64,000 bases of DNA, taken from the NCBI GenBank assembly GCA_024235095.1, contig JACKNC010000001.1, forward strand, positions 2,422,501-2,486,500. Direction: 5' to 3'. A program made the translations under genes and the position numbers. The notes below the pieces were generated by a model. The model searched no databases. It was not told the DNA's origin and saw nothing but the letters and a program-made list of their open reading frames with translations. Shown here piece by piece: positions 10,516 through 20,348 of the stretch; position 1 is the stretch's first letter; each line of letters opens with the position of its first letter. Source of the DNA: Gammaproteobacteria bacterium. GTDB taxonomy: Bacteria; Pseudomonadota; Gammaproteobacteria; Competibacterales; Competibacteraceae.

Positions 10516-12903
10516 TTACAGCAGTTCATGGGCGATCATCTTGCGGTCGAGATACAACGCCTGTTCAATGGGCGCATCGAAGCCGGTGAGCAGCATGTTG
10601 TTGACGACCAGTATCGCCAGCGGGTCGGTCTGGTCGGTTCGCTCGCTCCCCAACGGGCGCTTGAAGCGTTGAATATGCCGCTCCTGCCGTTCCTGGTCGG
10701 TCCAGTCCCGCCAGGATTCGGGGTCGTTGTGGTTCCCGGAGAACACAGCGGCAATTTCCACATTCCGTAGCAATGGCAAATGCCGATAGGCGCGGAGCAG
10801 GAACCGGGTGTAGTGATCCAGTTGTTCCGCCTGATCGTCTGGCAGCGTGCGCAAGGTTGCCGGCAACGCCGTCAGTTTCCGCACCAGCCAGCGCCGCCAG
10901 CGCGTGAGTTTCTTCTGGTAGGTCACCGCCGCCTGCCGGCTGGTGGCCACGACTTGCGCCTTGTAGCCCTCCGGTAGCACGACGCCGATATAGTGAACCA
11001 GCAGGTCAAGCGCCTTGCGGGAAATCAGGCGCGGCGCTTCCAGCACATCGCCCTCGGTCGCGTATCGGGCCTTGATGACGGCCAGTTCCTCGTCAGTGTA
11101 GTCGCGGAACAAATCCTCGAACAATTGATCGAGGTTGGCGGCGTTTTTTACCAGTCCATCGGCGGTGCGGCCTTCGTAGAGGATCGGGACGGTAGCGCCG
11201 TCCAGCTCGGCGTCTTGCAGGACATAGCGGTCGATGAAATCGCCGAAAATTTCCGCGGTGGGTTTCTTGTCGCTGCGGAAAATCGGGGTGCCGGTGAAGC
11301 CGATCAGCGCGGCATTGGGCAAGGCTTTACGCAGATTGCGGTGCAGGGTGCGGGTGTTGCTGCGGTGCGCTTCGTCCACCAGCACCAGAATGTCCGCCGA
11401 CTCGTTGAGCACCGGGAATTCTTCGAAGCGGATGCTCTCTTCAAAGGTGACGGTCTTTTCGATCACCGGCTGGTCCTTGCCCGGCAATTTTTCCCGGTGA
11501 ACGGCGGTCAGGGCGACTTTTTCGCCACTGCGGCGCTGCTCCGTATCCTGATATTTCTGGAGCATGGCGAACACCAGGTCCGGCGTCGTTTCCCGCAGGA
11601 TGCGCTGGGTGCGGGCGGTCGGCGATTCGCGCAACCGGGCGTCGCGTTCGTCGGGCCGCAGGGTTTCGCCGGACAGGCGCGCGGTCTCGCGTAATTGCTG
11701 TTCCAGGTCGGTGCGGTCGGTGACGACGACGACTTTGTAGCGGTTCAACGGCGGCGTCATGCGCAGCTTGCGCACCAGAAACACCATGCTCAGGCTTTTG
11801 CCGGAACCCTGGGTGTGCCAGATGACGCCGCCGCGCTGGTCGGGCGAACCGCCTGCTTGCAGGCGGGCGATGGCGCGATGCACGGCGCGGAATTGCTGAT
11901 AGCGCGCTACGACTTTGCGGGTCTTGCCGTCCACCGGCTGGAACACGGTGAAGTTGCGGATCAGGTCAAGCAGATGCGCCGGGCGCAGCATTCCGGCGAT
12001 GAGAATGTGCTGACTGTGCAGAGTGGCGGGGCGCTGCTCTGGCGAACGGAAGAACAAGGGCGTACCGGCGCGCTCGGTCTGCTCGGGTCCAAACACCGCC
12101 AGTTCCTGCGCGGCCTCGGCCTGGTCCGGCAGGGCGGTCAGCAACCCCAGTTCCTCGGCGACGGTGGACAGCGGAACCGGGCTGGCGTCGGCCCATTCCA
12201 GCCAGGCTTCTGGCGGGGCGCCAATCGTGGCGGCGCGGGCCTCGAAGAAGTCGCTGGCGATGAGCAGTTGGTTGGTGTGGAACAGCCTCTCGACGCCTTC
12301 GTTCTCGGTGTAGCGGGAGGGAAACAGCTCGCGGTGCTGGTTGGAGTAGCGCAGCAATTGATTGATGGCTTCCTGGATGGGATTGCGAATGCCGGGGCTT
12401 TTGCACTCGGCGACCGCCAGCGGGATGCCGTTGACGAACAGCACGATGTCCGGGATGACGTGGCCGCGCCCGCTGCTCAGTTCGACCTTGAATTGGTTGA
12501 TGACCAGGAAATCGTTACGGTTCGGGTTCTCGAAGTCGATGTACTGGATCGGTTGCGGGCGGCCCTGCGCCCAGTCCGGCAGGCCGTCGACTACCGTACC
12601 CTTGAGCAGCCGTTCAGTAGCGGACTGGTTAACGTCCATCAGGCGATGGCCGGGAGCTTGCTCCAGGTCGCGGATGGCGCGGGCGATGCGGCTGTCGTCC
12701 AGCCACGGCTGGCCGTCGCGTAAATTGAGTTTGCGCAGCGCGGCGGCGAGCCGGCCCTTGAGCAGCACTTCGCGGAAATTGCTCCGCTCGGTCGATTGAG
12801 GGGTCTCGGCGCCGCCTTCCCGCCATTGCCAGCCCATGATCTGGAGTTGCCGGCAGAACGGCAATTCGACGAGGTCGCGTTCCCACTGGATGGGGTTATT
12901 CAT
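10516..12903 (-). pseudogene. hsdR: hsdR, N-terminal part, truncated by an in-frame ochre codon
   Basis: 795 residues of the type I restriction endonuclease subunit. The PD-(D/E)xK nuclease is visible (D152, and ECK at 166-168), then the SF2 ATPase with Walker A (GSGKS, 366-370) and the DEAH box (VLVDEAHRS). Translation stops at TAA exactly where the conserved Gln of helicase motif VI (QAIARVNR) should be, which fits a single CAA to TAA change. Restoring it would give a normal 1150-residue HsdR. The product should lack DNA translocation and so restriction. The ATG at 12903 has an upstream AAGGTCG. Confidence 0.9.
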
Positions 12904-12942
12904 GGATCGACCTTGAAATCATCCTAAAACTCGTCGGTCACC

Positions 12943-13350
12943 TCAATCTTGAGCAAGGTTGAGCGTAGACAATACCTCGGGCGGGATAGCCGCCATGTGC
13001 TTATCCTTATGCACGAGGCAGGCTTCATGTGCTAAAGCAGTAGCAGCGATTAACGAGTCAATGGTAGGAAGCCTGACGATTAAGCGATCAATCAATCGCA
13101 AAGAAGCCAGGGCAATTTTGTTATCCACCGGCTCAACACGGGTAAACAGGGGTAGATGTAAATCAATCGTTCGCTCGATCTCTTCCTGGGGCTGTCCCAA
13201 TTCGCGAAGCTTCCGCCCAAACTCTGCTATCGATACTGCGCAAAGCAAAAAGTCATTTTGGGAATCCTCAAAGAGCGTTAATACTCGATCGACTTCCGGT
13301 TCCTTTCGGTAGAACACCAAGAGAGCCGAGGTATCCAGGAGAAATTTCAT
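12943..13350 (-). CDS. PIN-domain toxin, VapC type
   Basis: 135-residue PIN-fold ribonuclease. Acidic metal-binding positions are visible: Asp in LLDTSALL (residue 6), Glu in SIAEFGRKL (about 43) and Asp in PTIDSLIAATA (about 96). The start codon overlaps the antitoxin stop by 4 bases, the usual toxin-antitoxin coupling. VapC toxins cleave tRNA or rRNA sites; the target of this one cannot be read from the sequence. It sits in the restriction operon between darG and hsdR and appears intact. Confidence 0.88.
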   Translation of the reverse strand: MKFLLDTSALLVFYRKEPEVDRVLTLFEDSQNDFLLCAVSIAEFGRKLRELGQPQEEIERTIDLHLPLFTRVEPVDNKIALASLRLIDRLIVRLPTIDSLIAATALAHEACLVHKDKHMAAIPPEVLSTLNLAQD

Positions 13351-13616
13351 CTGCCCAGCGCCTTCATGCGTTCGATATCTTCACGTTCGCGTTCTTCATC
13401 CAGTTCGGTGATGACATCGCGCTCAGGGGCTAAATGGGCGCCCATGCCCATCAGGCGCCGCGCCATTTCCGCCCGGTCGGGGATGACCCGAACGATGATT
13501 TCATCCTTGCCTTCTACGGGAAGCCAGTCGAGTTTGTATCCTGGTTTGATACCTAACATCCGTGCAACATCGATAGGTATGGTGACCATATTTTTCTGGG
13601 TAACGGTAGTCATCAT
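13347..13616 (-). CDS. AbrB/MazE-type antitoxin
   Basis: 89-residue protein with an N-terminal swapped-hairpin DNA-binding domain (VTQKNMVTIPIDVARMLGIKPG, about residues 5-26) and an acidic, helical C-terminus (DEEREREDIERMKALGR) of the kind that wraps the toxin. Two adjacent ATG codons (13616 and 13613) could each start it. It probably represses its own promoter in the 13617-13778 gap and neutralises the PIN toxin encoded just downstream. Confidence 0.85.
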   Translation of the reverse strand: MMTTVTQKNMVTIPIDVARMLGIKPGYKLDWLPVEGKDEIIVRVIPDRAEMARRLMGMGAHLAPERDVITELDEEREREDIERMKALGR

Positions 13617-13778
13617 GGAATTATTTAATCACTGGATTTTAAAAATTCATGGAATTATAGAGGGCATTAACCGGATTAGGGAAATTGTGCTAAAGCGGAT
13701 GGGTCAGCTTGTGCTAAATCAGGTTCAAAAAACTATATGTTGTGTCTAAACCGGCTTTTTCGCCGCTGACACCACAAT

Positions 13779-14867
13779 TCAGCTTGTGCTAACGGTGGTG
13801 CTAAAATTAATGGCGCGCTTGGGCATCCAGTTTTTCTGACCGAGTTGCCGCCAGGCGGTGTAAATATGTTCTGGTTTGAACACGCGCTGCTTGCGCGGGT
13901 TCCAGGCGTGGATTTGCGCAAGAGCCTCTTGAGGGGTTTCTGCCGGGCGATCCTGGCGCGGTCCACCGTGATGAGCCGTCCAATGCACCGACGCCAGCAG
14001 TTCCATTCCATAAGGTGTTTCAAAGCCTTCGATCAGGTCGGTGATGCGCTCCAGCCGTGACAATGATTCAGGCCAGCCCGCAAGGAAGTCGGTAGCCTCT
14101 TGGACAGCGCCCGGCAATAAATCGATTTCTGCATCGGGTTTCTGACGGTCGCCGTAACCCCGGATGTAATGGCCCTCCATCAATTCCAGAACTTTATTAA
14201 GGTTGGCGGCGTAGGGGCCGTAGTGTCCAGCCTGATATTTGAGCCGTAGCGGTTCCCCTGCCTCCTGAAGAAAATAGGCGAGTTTTTGCACTTCCAGCAG
14301 GGTGCGGCGGTAGTCCAGCGCGGCATAGGCATCCATCAATTGGATAAACAGGGCGCGCGCCGGGGTCATTTTTGGGCGATGAGTGTGGATCGGCATCGCT
14401 TTGGCTTCGGGCGCACCGGTTGGTTCGAACAAGAGTACGCGCACTTGGGGCAAGGCGGCGAAAGTTTGTTCGATGACCGGGCGCACGACGCGCCAGTCCA
14501 GGCCACCGAGGCCACAACCCAGTGGCGGCATGGCGATGGAATGAATACCCAGTCTTTGCACATCGGCGATCAATGCCGCCAGACCTGACTCGATATCTTC
14601 AAGGCGAGAGGGGCCGCGCCAGTGGCGTTTGGTCGGAAAATTGATGATGTAGCATGGGTTGACCAGATCGCCGTTGACGTGAATGAGCATTTTGCCGGGC
14701 GCGACTTTGCTGGCGCGGCAGGCGGCCTGATAGGCTTTGAAGTTGTCGGGAAAGGCTTGTTTGAATTGAAGCGCGATGCCCTTGCCCATGTGCCCGACAC
14801 AGTTCACTGTGTTGACCAGCGCTTCGGCTTGCGCCTCCAGCAGGTTGCCTTGGGTAAGTTCGATCAT
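13779..14867 (-). CDS. darG: DarG, macrodomain ADP-ribosyl-DNA hydrolase antitoxin
   Basis: 362-residue antitoxin. An N-terminal macrodomain (about 1-155) shows NTVNCVGHMGKGIALQF (19-35) and MPPLGCGLGGL, the ADP-ribose-binding loops of DarG. The C-terminal half (about 165-350) matches the DarG extension thought to bind DarT. DarG removes ADP-ribose from thymidines modified by DarT and also blocks the toxin directly. It lies 12 bases after darT and has a GAGAGGG ribosome-binding site. The frame is intact and of normal length. Confidence 0.92.
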   Translation of the reverse strand: MIELTQGNLLEAQAEALVNTVNCVGHMGKGIALQFKQAFPDNFKAYQAACRASKVAPGKMLIHVNGDLVNPCYIINFPTKRHWRGPSRLEDIESGLAALIADVQRLGIHSIAMPPLGCGLGGLDWRVVRPVIEQTFAALPQVRVLLFEPTGAPEAKAMPIHTHRPKMTPARALFIQLMDAYAALDYRRTLLEVQKLAYFLQEAGEPLRLKYQAGHYGPYAANLNKVLELMEGHYIRGYGDRQKPDAEIDLLPGAVQEATDFLAGWPESLSRLERITDLIEGFETPYGMELLASVHWTAHHGGPRQDRPAETPQEALAQIHAWNPRKQRVFKPEHIYTAWRQLGQKNWMPKRAINFSTTVSTS

Positions 14868-14879
14868 GGCTTTTCCCTC

Positions 14880-15533
14880 TCAGTAGTACCAGTTCGATCT
14901 AATGGTGATTCGCGGTTGCTTTCGTTGCGGGAACTGGTTCAGGATGGTTTGGACACGCTGCTTCATTGTGGCGTTCAGCACCGTGATACCGTGAAGCAGA
15001 AACCAATCCAGCGATTGCCAGATCAGAAATTCGGCTTGCTTGCGGCGCTGGCGGTCGTTGTCCTCGGGCGTATCGGACCAGTATTTTGCGTTGACGATGC
15101 CCCAATCGACCTGATCCAGTTGGGCCAGATTGTCGTGCCAACTGGTAAATGTGGCGAGTCCATGCCCATTCGAGAACACGAACTGAACTCCTGCCTGCTG
15201 AATGGCCTGCGCGGTAGTGAGCAGATAAATCAGTGGTTCCTGTCCCTGATTGTAGTCCGCCACTCGACCGGTTTTCAGGTTTAACAGCATGACCGACAAA
15301 GGCCCGAAGTAGAACGGTACGTAGTCGTGAATCGTCCCGCCGGGACCGCAGGGAATCGCCTTGATATGACGGTTCGCCTGTACGCTGGCATTGTGGATAG
15401 GCCGGTAGGGCAAGCCGTCATTCGGGGTTGTGTGCGGCGCGTGCAGCGCCCCACGAGTTAGCAAGGTGGGCAGGTTATCTACATGCACCAACCGATACAG
15501 CCAGGTTGGGTTCGGAGGGGATGCAATGGACAT
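14880..15533 (-). CDS. darT: DarT, DNA thymidine ADP-ribosyltransferase toxin
   Basis: 217-residue DarT (DUF4433) family toxin, which uses NAD to ADP-ribosylate thymidine in single-stranded DNA. Visible family features are the N-terminal LYRLVHVDNLPTLLTRG, the HDYVPFYFGPLSVML segment and KQAEFLI (about 166-172), whose Glu matches the catalytic residue. The ATG overlaps the hsdS stop (TGATG), so its synthesis is coupled to hsdS. DarTG pairs act as anti-phage abortive systems, and this one lies inside a type I restriction operon. Confidence 0.92.
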   Translation of the reverse strand: MSIASPPNPTWLYRLVHVDNLPTLLTRGALHAPHTTPNDGLPYRPIHNASVQANRHIKAIPCGPGGTIHDYVPFYFGPLSVMLLNLKTGRVADYNQGQEPLIYLLTTAQAIQQAGVQFVFSNGHGLATFTSWHDNLAQLDQVDWGIVNAKYWSDTPEDNDRQRRKQAEFLIWQSLDWFLLHGITVLNATMKQRVQTILNQFPQRKQPRITIRSNWYY

Positions 15534-16840
15534 CAGCCAAAATCGAGATCAGCAGGCACCCGAACCCGCCCAGTGAGCAGGTCGGTCATGAGGGCGGATT
15601 TTACGAACACGAGCTTGGTGTGCAGACTTATTTCGTTCTGGATTTGGATATCTAAAGCATCGACCGCTTCCACAACTTGCTTTTGCTCTTCAACAGGGGG
15701 CCTCAACACACGAAGCTTGAGTAGTGTCGAGAGGTTAATGCGGTCCCGAGTAACACCCTGTCCAAGGACATTTACTTCCCGGCGTGTGCTGGGACAATTT
15801 AGGAAGAGCATGACAAAGCCATTGATAGCGATCGCCAGCTTCATACGAAGCCGAAAGCAATCAGCTTTTACGATGCCAGGTGAAATATGTGCAGGGTAGA
15901 GGCAAGCACGCGCAACTGGATGATTTTCATCGCCCATGGATGCAACAAGCAAATCGCCTGCAACAACTTCGTGTCGCCGAAGACTAAAGGCATGCTGCTC
16001 CGATATAAAAGCCTTATCGACATCATCAAACCGACCGTTCTCGATGTTCTGGAGCCTGACAACTCTCACACCGGCCTGACTAACGTAGTGCTCAGTTTTT
16101 AGGTTTGACCCGAAAGGACCATCCACAGCCGAAGCTACCATTTCACTCAACAGCTCGAATTTCCATATCTTTGGAATCCTCCCCATCGGCGAATCCTGGA
16201 ACTGTTCTGGGTGGGCGAGGGGATCGCGGAGTTGGCCGTTTTCGTCGAGGCCACGGGTCAGCAGGTCGTGAAGTAGACCCGCGCGCACCTGCTTGAGCTT
16301 GGCAATCACTGCCTCGGTCTTGGCAATCGCTTCGTCTACGGTGTCCAGAATGGCGGCGATGCGGGATTGTTCAGCAAGTGGCGGCAGTGTAATGGTAGTT
16401 TTGGCTAACTCACCAAGATATAAACCTGCCTGTGCTGTGGCATTACTACGCTGAATAAGTTGGCGTAGAAAAATAGGCGAAGCTACAGCATGAAAAAGAT
16501 ACCTTGGTTTCGCTTGGCTTTGATCAAGACGGATAAATGCAACGCTTCGTTGAAAGGCAACCTTGGAACCATTGAATAAAGCACGCCGTCCAAGAGTACC
16601 CACTATGGTCAGCAAAATATCATCTTTCAATGGGTTAAATGAAGTGGTTATTACTACATAATCCGCCTCAGATATTTGATCGTCTGTATCATCCCATTTC
16701 AACAAACCTTGATCAGTTACATTTTTTGCACTGAGTAATGGCACACCATTCACTACTCGCTTATGAGTACCATGCGAACCATCTTTAATAGCAAGTGCAA
16801 TCTGACTAATTTGGTTGATTGGCCATGCATCATCAGACAT
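15533..16840 (-). CDS. hsdS: Type I restriction-modification specificity subunit HsdS
   Basis: 435-residue DNA-recognition subunit with two target-recognition domains separated by a conserved helix. The first TRD is about 1-150, followed by the PPLAEQSRIAAILDTVDEAIAKTEAVIAKLKQ spacer (about 153-184); the second TRD is about 215-385, followed by PPVEEQKQVVEAVDALD. The frame is intact. Without the adjacent IS its ATG would overlap the hsdM stop by 8 bases. The insertion at 16856 now removes this coupling and may cut its transcription. Confidence 0.93.
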   Translation of the reverse strand: MSDDAWPINQISQIALAIKDGSHGTHKRVVNGVPLLSAKNVTDQGLLKWDDTDDQISEADYVVITTSFNPLKDDILLTIVGTLGRRALFNGSKVAFQRSVAFIRLDQSQAKPRYLFHAVASPIFLRQLIQRSNATAQAGLYLGELAKTTITLPPLAEQSRIAAILDTVDEAIAKTEAVIAKLKQVRAGLLHDLLTRGLDENGQLRDPLAHPEQFQDSPMGRIPKIWKFELLSEMVASAVDGPFGSNLKTEHYVSQAGVRVVRLQNIENGRFDDVDKAFISEQHAFSLRRHEVVAGDLLVASMGDENHPVARACLYPAHISPGIVKADCFRLRMKLAIAINGFVMLFLNCPSTRREVNVLGQGVTRDRINLSTLLKLRVLRPPVEEQKQVVEAVDALDIQIQNEISLHTKLVFVKSALMTDLLTGRVRVPADLDFG

Positions 16841-16855
16841 ATCGCATAGCCTCTA

Positions 16856-18098
16856 GTGGGCTGACACAGAAGTTTTGACAGGTAGCGGTGGGTGCCCTAT
16901 GGTTGAGATCAACAGGAGGAATCACCATGGCCCACAAGTATCTGGTTGATCTAACTGAAGAGGAGCGGGAAGACCTGCTGAAGGTCATTCATAAAGGCAA
17001 GGCAGCGGCGCGCAAGGTTGCCCGTGCCCATGTGTTGCTGCAGGCTGCGGAAGGGGCGACGGATGAGGCCATTGCCCAAAGCCTTCACTTGGGGATTTCG
17101 ACCGTTCATCGTACCCGTCAACGGTTTGTCGACGAAGGGTTGCTGGCGGCGTTAAGCGAGCGGCCACGAGTCGGTTTGCCCCCGGCCTTGACCGGCAAAC
17201 AGGCCGCCTTTCTGGTCGCCTTGGCCTGTAGTACCCCGCCCGCTGGCCGTTGTCAGTGGACTCTCCAATTGTTAGCGGACCGCTTCATGGAACTCCGGCC
17301 CATCGAAGCCATTTCCCGTGAGAGTGTGCGGCGCATCCTTAAAAAAACGACCTCAAACCCTGGCAACGTCAAGAATGGTGTATTCCCAGTGTCAGTCCCG
17401 ATTATGTTTGGCATATGGAGGATGTGTTGGACCTGTACGCCGAACCCGATGATCCTCAATACCCCCAAGTGTGCTTCGATGAAAGTCCGGTGCAATTGAC
17501 CAGCGAAACCCGCTGTCCTCAACCCGCCCGCCCGGGTCAACCGGCGCGCTATGACTGTGAATACAAACGCGAAGGCACCGCCAATTTATTTCTATTCGTA
17601 CAACCCTTGCGCGGGTGGCGTCATGTTAATGTCACGAAACAGCGCACCAAACGCGATTTTGCCCAGCAAATGCAGCAACTCGTTGATGTGTACTTTCCGA
17701 AGGCGGAGCGAATCCGGTTGGTCGTGGATAACCTCAATACCCACACTCCTGCGGCCTTGTATAGTGTCTTTTCTCCAGAGGAAGCCCGCCGGATCACCCG
17801 CAAGCTCGAATTTCATTACACCCCCAAGCATGGCAGTTGGCTCAATATGGCGGAATGTGAGTTCGCTGTTCTCGCCGGCCAGTGTTTGAATCGCCGCATT
17901 GCGAACCTCGAAACTTTGCGGAAGGAAATCGCCGCTTGGCAAGGCCCACGCAACCTACGTCAGACCAAAATCCACTGGCAGTTCGGCACCGACTTGGCCC
18001 GGGTCAAACTCAAGCGCCTCTATCCTCCCTTGAAATCTTCTGAAACCCCGGTGGACCTAGAAACCTCTGAACCTGTCAAAACTTCTGTGTCAGCCCAC
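16856..18098 (+). mobile_element. IS630-family insertion sequence, copy 1
   Basis: 1243-bp element with perfect 28-bp terminal inverted repeats (left end GTGGGCTGACACAGAAG), flanked by a duplicated TA (16854-16855 and 18099-18100), the target typical of IS630/Tc1. It is inserted at the 3' end of hsdM, just before hsdS. A second copy, identical wherever I compared the two, lies at 29997-31239, which implies recent transposition. Confidence 0.95.
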
Positions 18099-18101
18099 TA
18101 G
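16927..18101 (+). CDS. IS630-family transposase, made by -1 frameshifting (copy 1)
   Basis: Two overlapping frames encode the transposase. The first (16927-17499) carries the helix-turn-helix part and begins MAHKYLVDLTEEERE after an AGGAGG site. The second (17415-18101) carries the DDE catalytic part (CFDESPVQL; VVDNLNTH; FHYTPKHGSWLNMAE). They join in the -1 frame at a run of seven A (17341-17347): reading LKKN then DLKPWQRQEWCIP restores the conserved IS630 link and gives a 391-residue protein. Both parts are intact, so the element may be active. Confidence 0.88.
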
Positions 18102-20348
18102 TAATATATTCAAAGACTTTTCAACCGCAAGCCTTGAATTGCGCAAATTTGTGAGTGTCACCCGATACTTATCCCAAACCCCCTCCAAAAACCTCACCAA
18201 CTCCTGCCGCTTCTCATTCACCGCCGCAGTCAGGCCCGCCTGCACATCCTGCGCGAACAATTCGATAACCAGCGCGCGCTTTTCATCCTCGCGCAACTCA
18301 TCGCAACGCGCCTTGAGTACATCCACAAACGCGGCAGTCAGTTCACGGTAACGGGCGCGGGCTTCCGCCAGTTGCTTCTTGATCTCCTCGTAAGGCGCTA
18401 ACTCGGCTTCAATCGCAGCCAGACGCTCCAGCACCGGCAGAAGTCGCGCTCTGGCGGCGGCGGCATCCTGTCCCCCGAACAACCCGGCGCGAGCTTTGGC
18501 AACCACTTTCTCCAGCTTCGCCAGTTCTTTCAACGCCTCCCGATGCTCCGCCTTCAACTCCTTCATTTGGCGCTCCAAATCCCGCGCCTGATTCCAGTTC
18601 GCCAACTCCTCCTCGTCGGCGTCCTCGGGCGGGTTACCCTGCTCAAATGCCTCTTTCTCGCCCTTGAACCGCGCCATATCGGCCTTGGCGGCGGCGATGC
18701 GCTCCAGATAATCGGCCATGATCCGGCGCACCAGCTTATGCCCGAACGGATCGAACGCCGGGCCAGCCGCTTCATCATCCTCCACCGCGTCCGCAATCGC
18801 ATCCACCCAGCCGTCCATCACGCCGGGAAACCCGTTTTCCAACAAGGTCTTGAAATCCGGCAAGGTCTCCGTCCACCAGGTCGCAATCACCCCGGCCAGC
18901 TTGAAGCGATCCAGCGCGCCCAACGGCAGCAGCGCCGCGCCGAAACTGTCGAGAATTTCAGCGCGGACCGCATTCAAATCGCGGCGTTTCGGCAAATCGG
19001 CCAAACGCGGCGCGTGAGCCGTCCACCATGTTGCCAGCGCCGCACGCAAGGCTTCAATGCGAGCCTGAACGCCAGGATCGTTCTCCACCAGAGGGCGGAT
19101 AGCAGCGCGGTCGGTGAGAGTTGGGGCGAAGTCGAGGTAGTGATCAGAAATCCCCCCCAACCCTCCTTTTTCAAAGGGGGGAGCGCCGAACGCACAAGCC
19201 GCATCAAACCCCAGCGCCGCGAACAACGCCTGTTTTGCCGCCACCTCCGCCGCCGGTACCCCGCCCAGCAAATGCGCGCGCACATCCTGCGGTTCCGGCG
19301 GCGGCGAGTTGTCCACATAGCGGCGGATATTCAGATTCCAGTCGTTGGCCGCATCGCCGATTTCCGCCAGCGCCACGCAGCGCGCATACCCCGGCACATC
19401 CTCAAACCGGTCAAAAGTCGAAACGATCTTCTCGATATGCTCCGGGCGCAAATAGTTCTGCGCGCGGCCCGCATGAAATTCGGCGTCGGCGTTGATGAAC
19501 AATACCCGTCCGCGCCGCTCGACCGGCTTGTGCGGATTCAACGGCTGACCCGTCAAATTCGGGCGCAACACCAGAATGCAGGCCGGAATGCCCGCGCCGT
19601 AAAACAGATTCGGCGGCAAGCCAATCACCGCCTCGATCAAATCCTGCTCCAGCCACTTCCGGCGAATCTCCTTTTCCGCCCCGCCCCGGAACAACACGCC
19701 ATGCGGCATCACGGTCGCCACCATCCCACCCGGCTTGCACACCGCCAGCATGTGCTGGGCAAACATCAAATCGCCCTTCTTCCCGGAAGTCGGGCACCAG
19801 CCCCAACGAAACCGCTCGGGGAACTCCATGTGGCTGCGCGTGTAGTTCTGACTGAACGGCGGATTCGCGATCACCCGGTCAAACCGCTCCAACTCGCCGC
19901 CGTCGCGGTGCAGCGGATGCAATAGCGTATCCGCCAATCGAATATCCGCGCCCGGCACCCCATGCAACAGCATATTCAATTTGCAAATCGACCAGGCCGA
20001 GGCGTCGTTGACCTGGCCGCACAGGCGCAAATTACTGGGATCGCCGCCGGATTGCTCAACGAACTCGCGGCTGATGATCAACATCCCGCCGGACCCGCAG
20101 GTCGGATCGTAAATGCTCAGGCCCGGCTGCGGTTTGAGAATGCGCACCATCAGCCGGATCACATCGCGCGGGGTGTAAAAATCGCCGCCCTTCTTGCCCG
20201 CCGATTCGGCGAACATGTTGATCAGAAATTCATAAGCCGCGCCCAGCAGGTCGGAAAACTGGAAATCCTCGTTGCGCAACCGATGGCGGCTGAAATGGCG
20301 CACCAAGTCCTTGCAGGCGTCATCCGACACGATGCGCCGCATACCCAT
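18090..20348 (-). pseudogene. hsdM: hsdM, main part after an N-terminal frameshift
   Basis: Carries most of the type I N6-adenine DNA methyltransferase: SAM-binding DPTCGSGGML and the catalytic NPPFSQNY motif, then a long charged C-terminal region with coiled-coil character. It is out of frame with the N-terminal segment (20320-20751) near position 20345, where one extra base (or two missing) separates RTHG from MRRIVSDDACKD. At the other end IS630 changes the C-terminus: LLEAMRYV would be encoded without the IS, and LLVG is encoded now. It also holds an in-frame palindromic repeat at 19148-19182. Either decay or a sequencing error could explain the shift. Confidence 0.85.
19148..19182. repeat. 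Palindromic repeat inserted in frame within hsdM
   Basis: On the coding (minus) strand CCCCCCTTT pairs with AAAGGAGGG around GAA, followed by TTGGGGGGGATTT. This layout is familiar from short interspersed repeats in many sulphur-bacterial and cyanobacterial genomes (recalled, not searched). Here it is translated as APPFEKGGLGGISD inside HsdM without breaking the frame. Confidence 0.6.

Noticed and set aside
11695..12723. A 342-codon frame opposite hsdR
   Set aside because: Antisense shadow of a GC-rich real gene; the composition (many Gln, Gly, Val, Arg) has no domain character.
18543..19925. A 460-codon frame opposite hsdM
   Set aside because: Antisense shadow with Arg/Gln-rich sequence and no recognisable motif; hsdM motifs are clear on the other strand.
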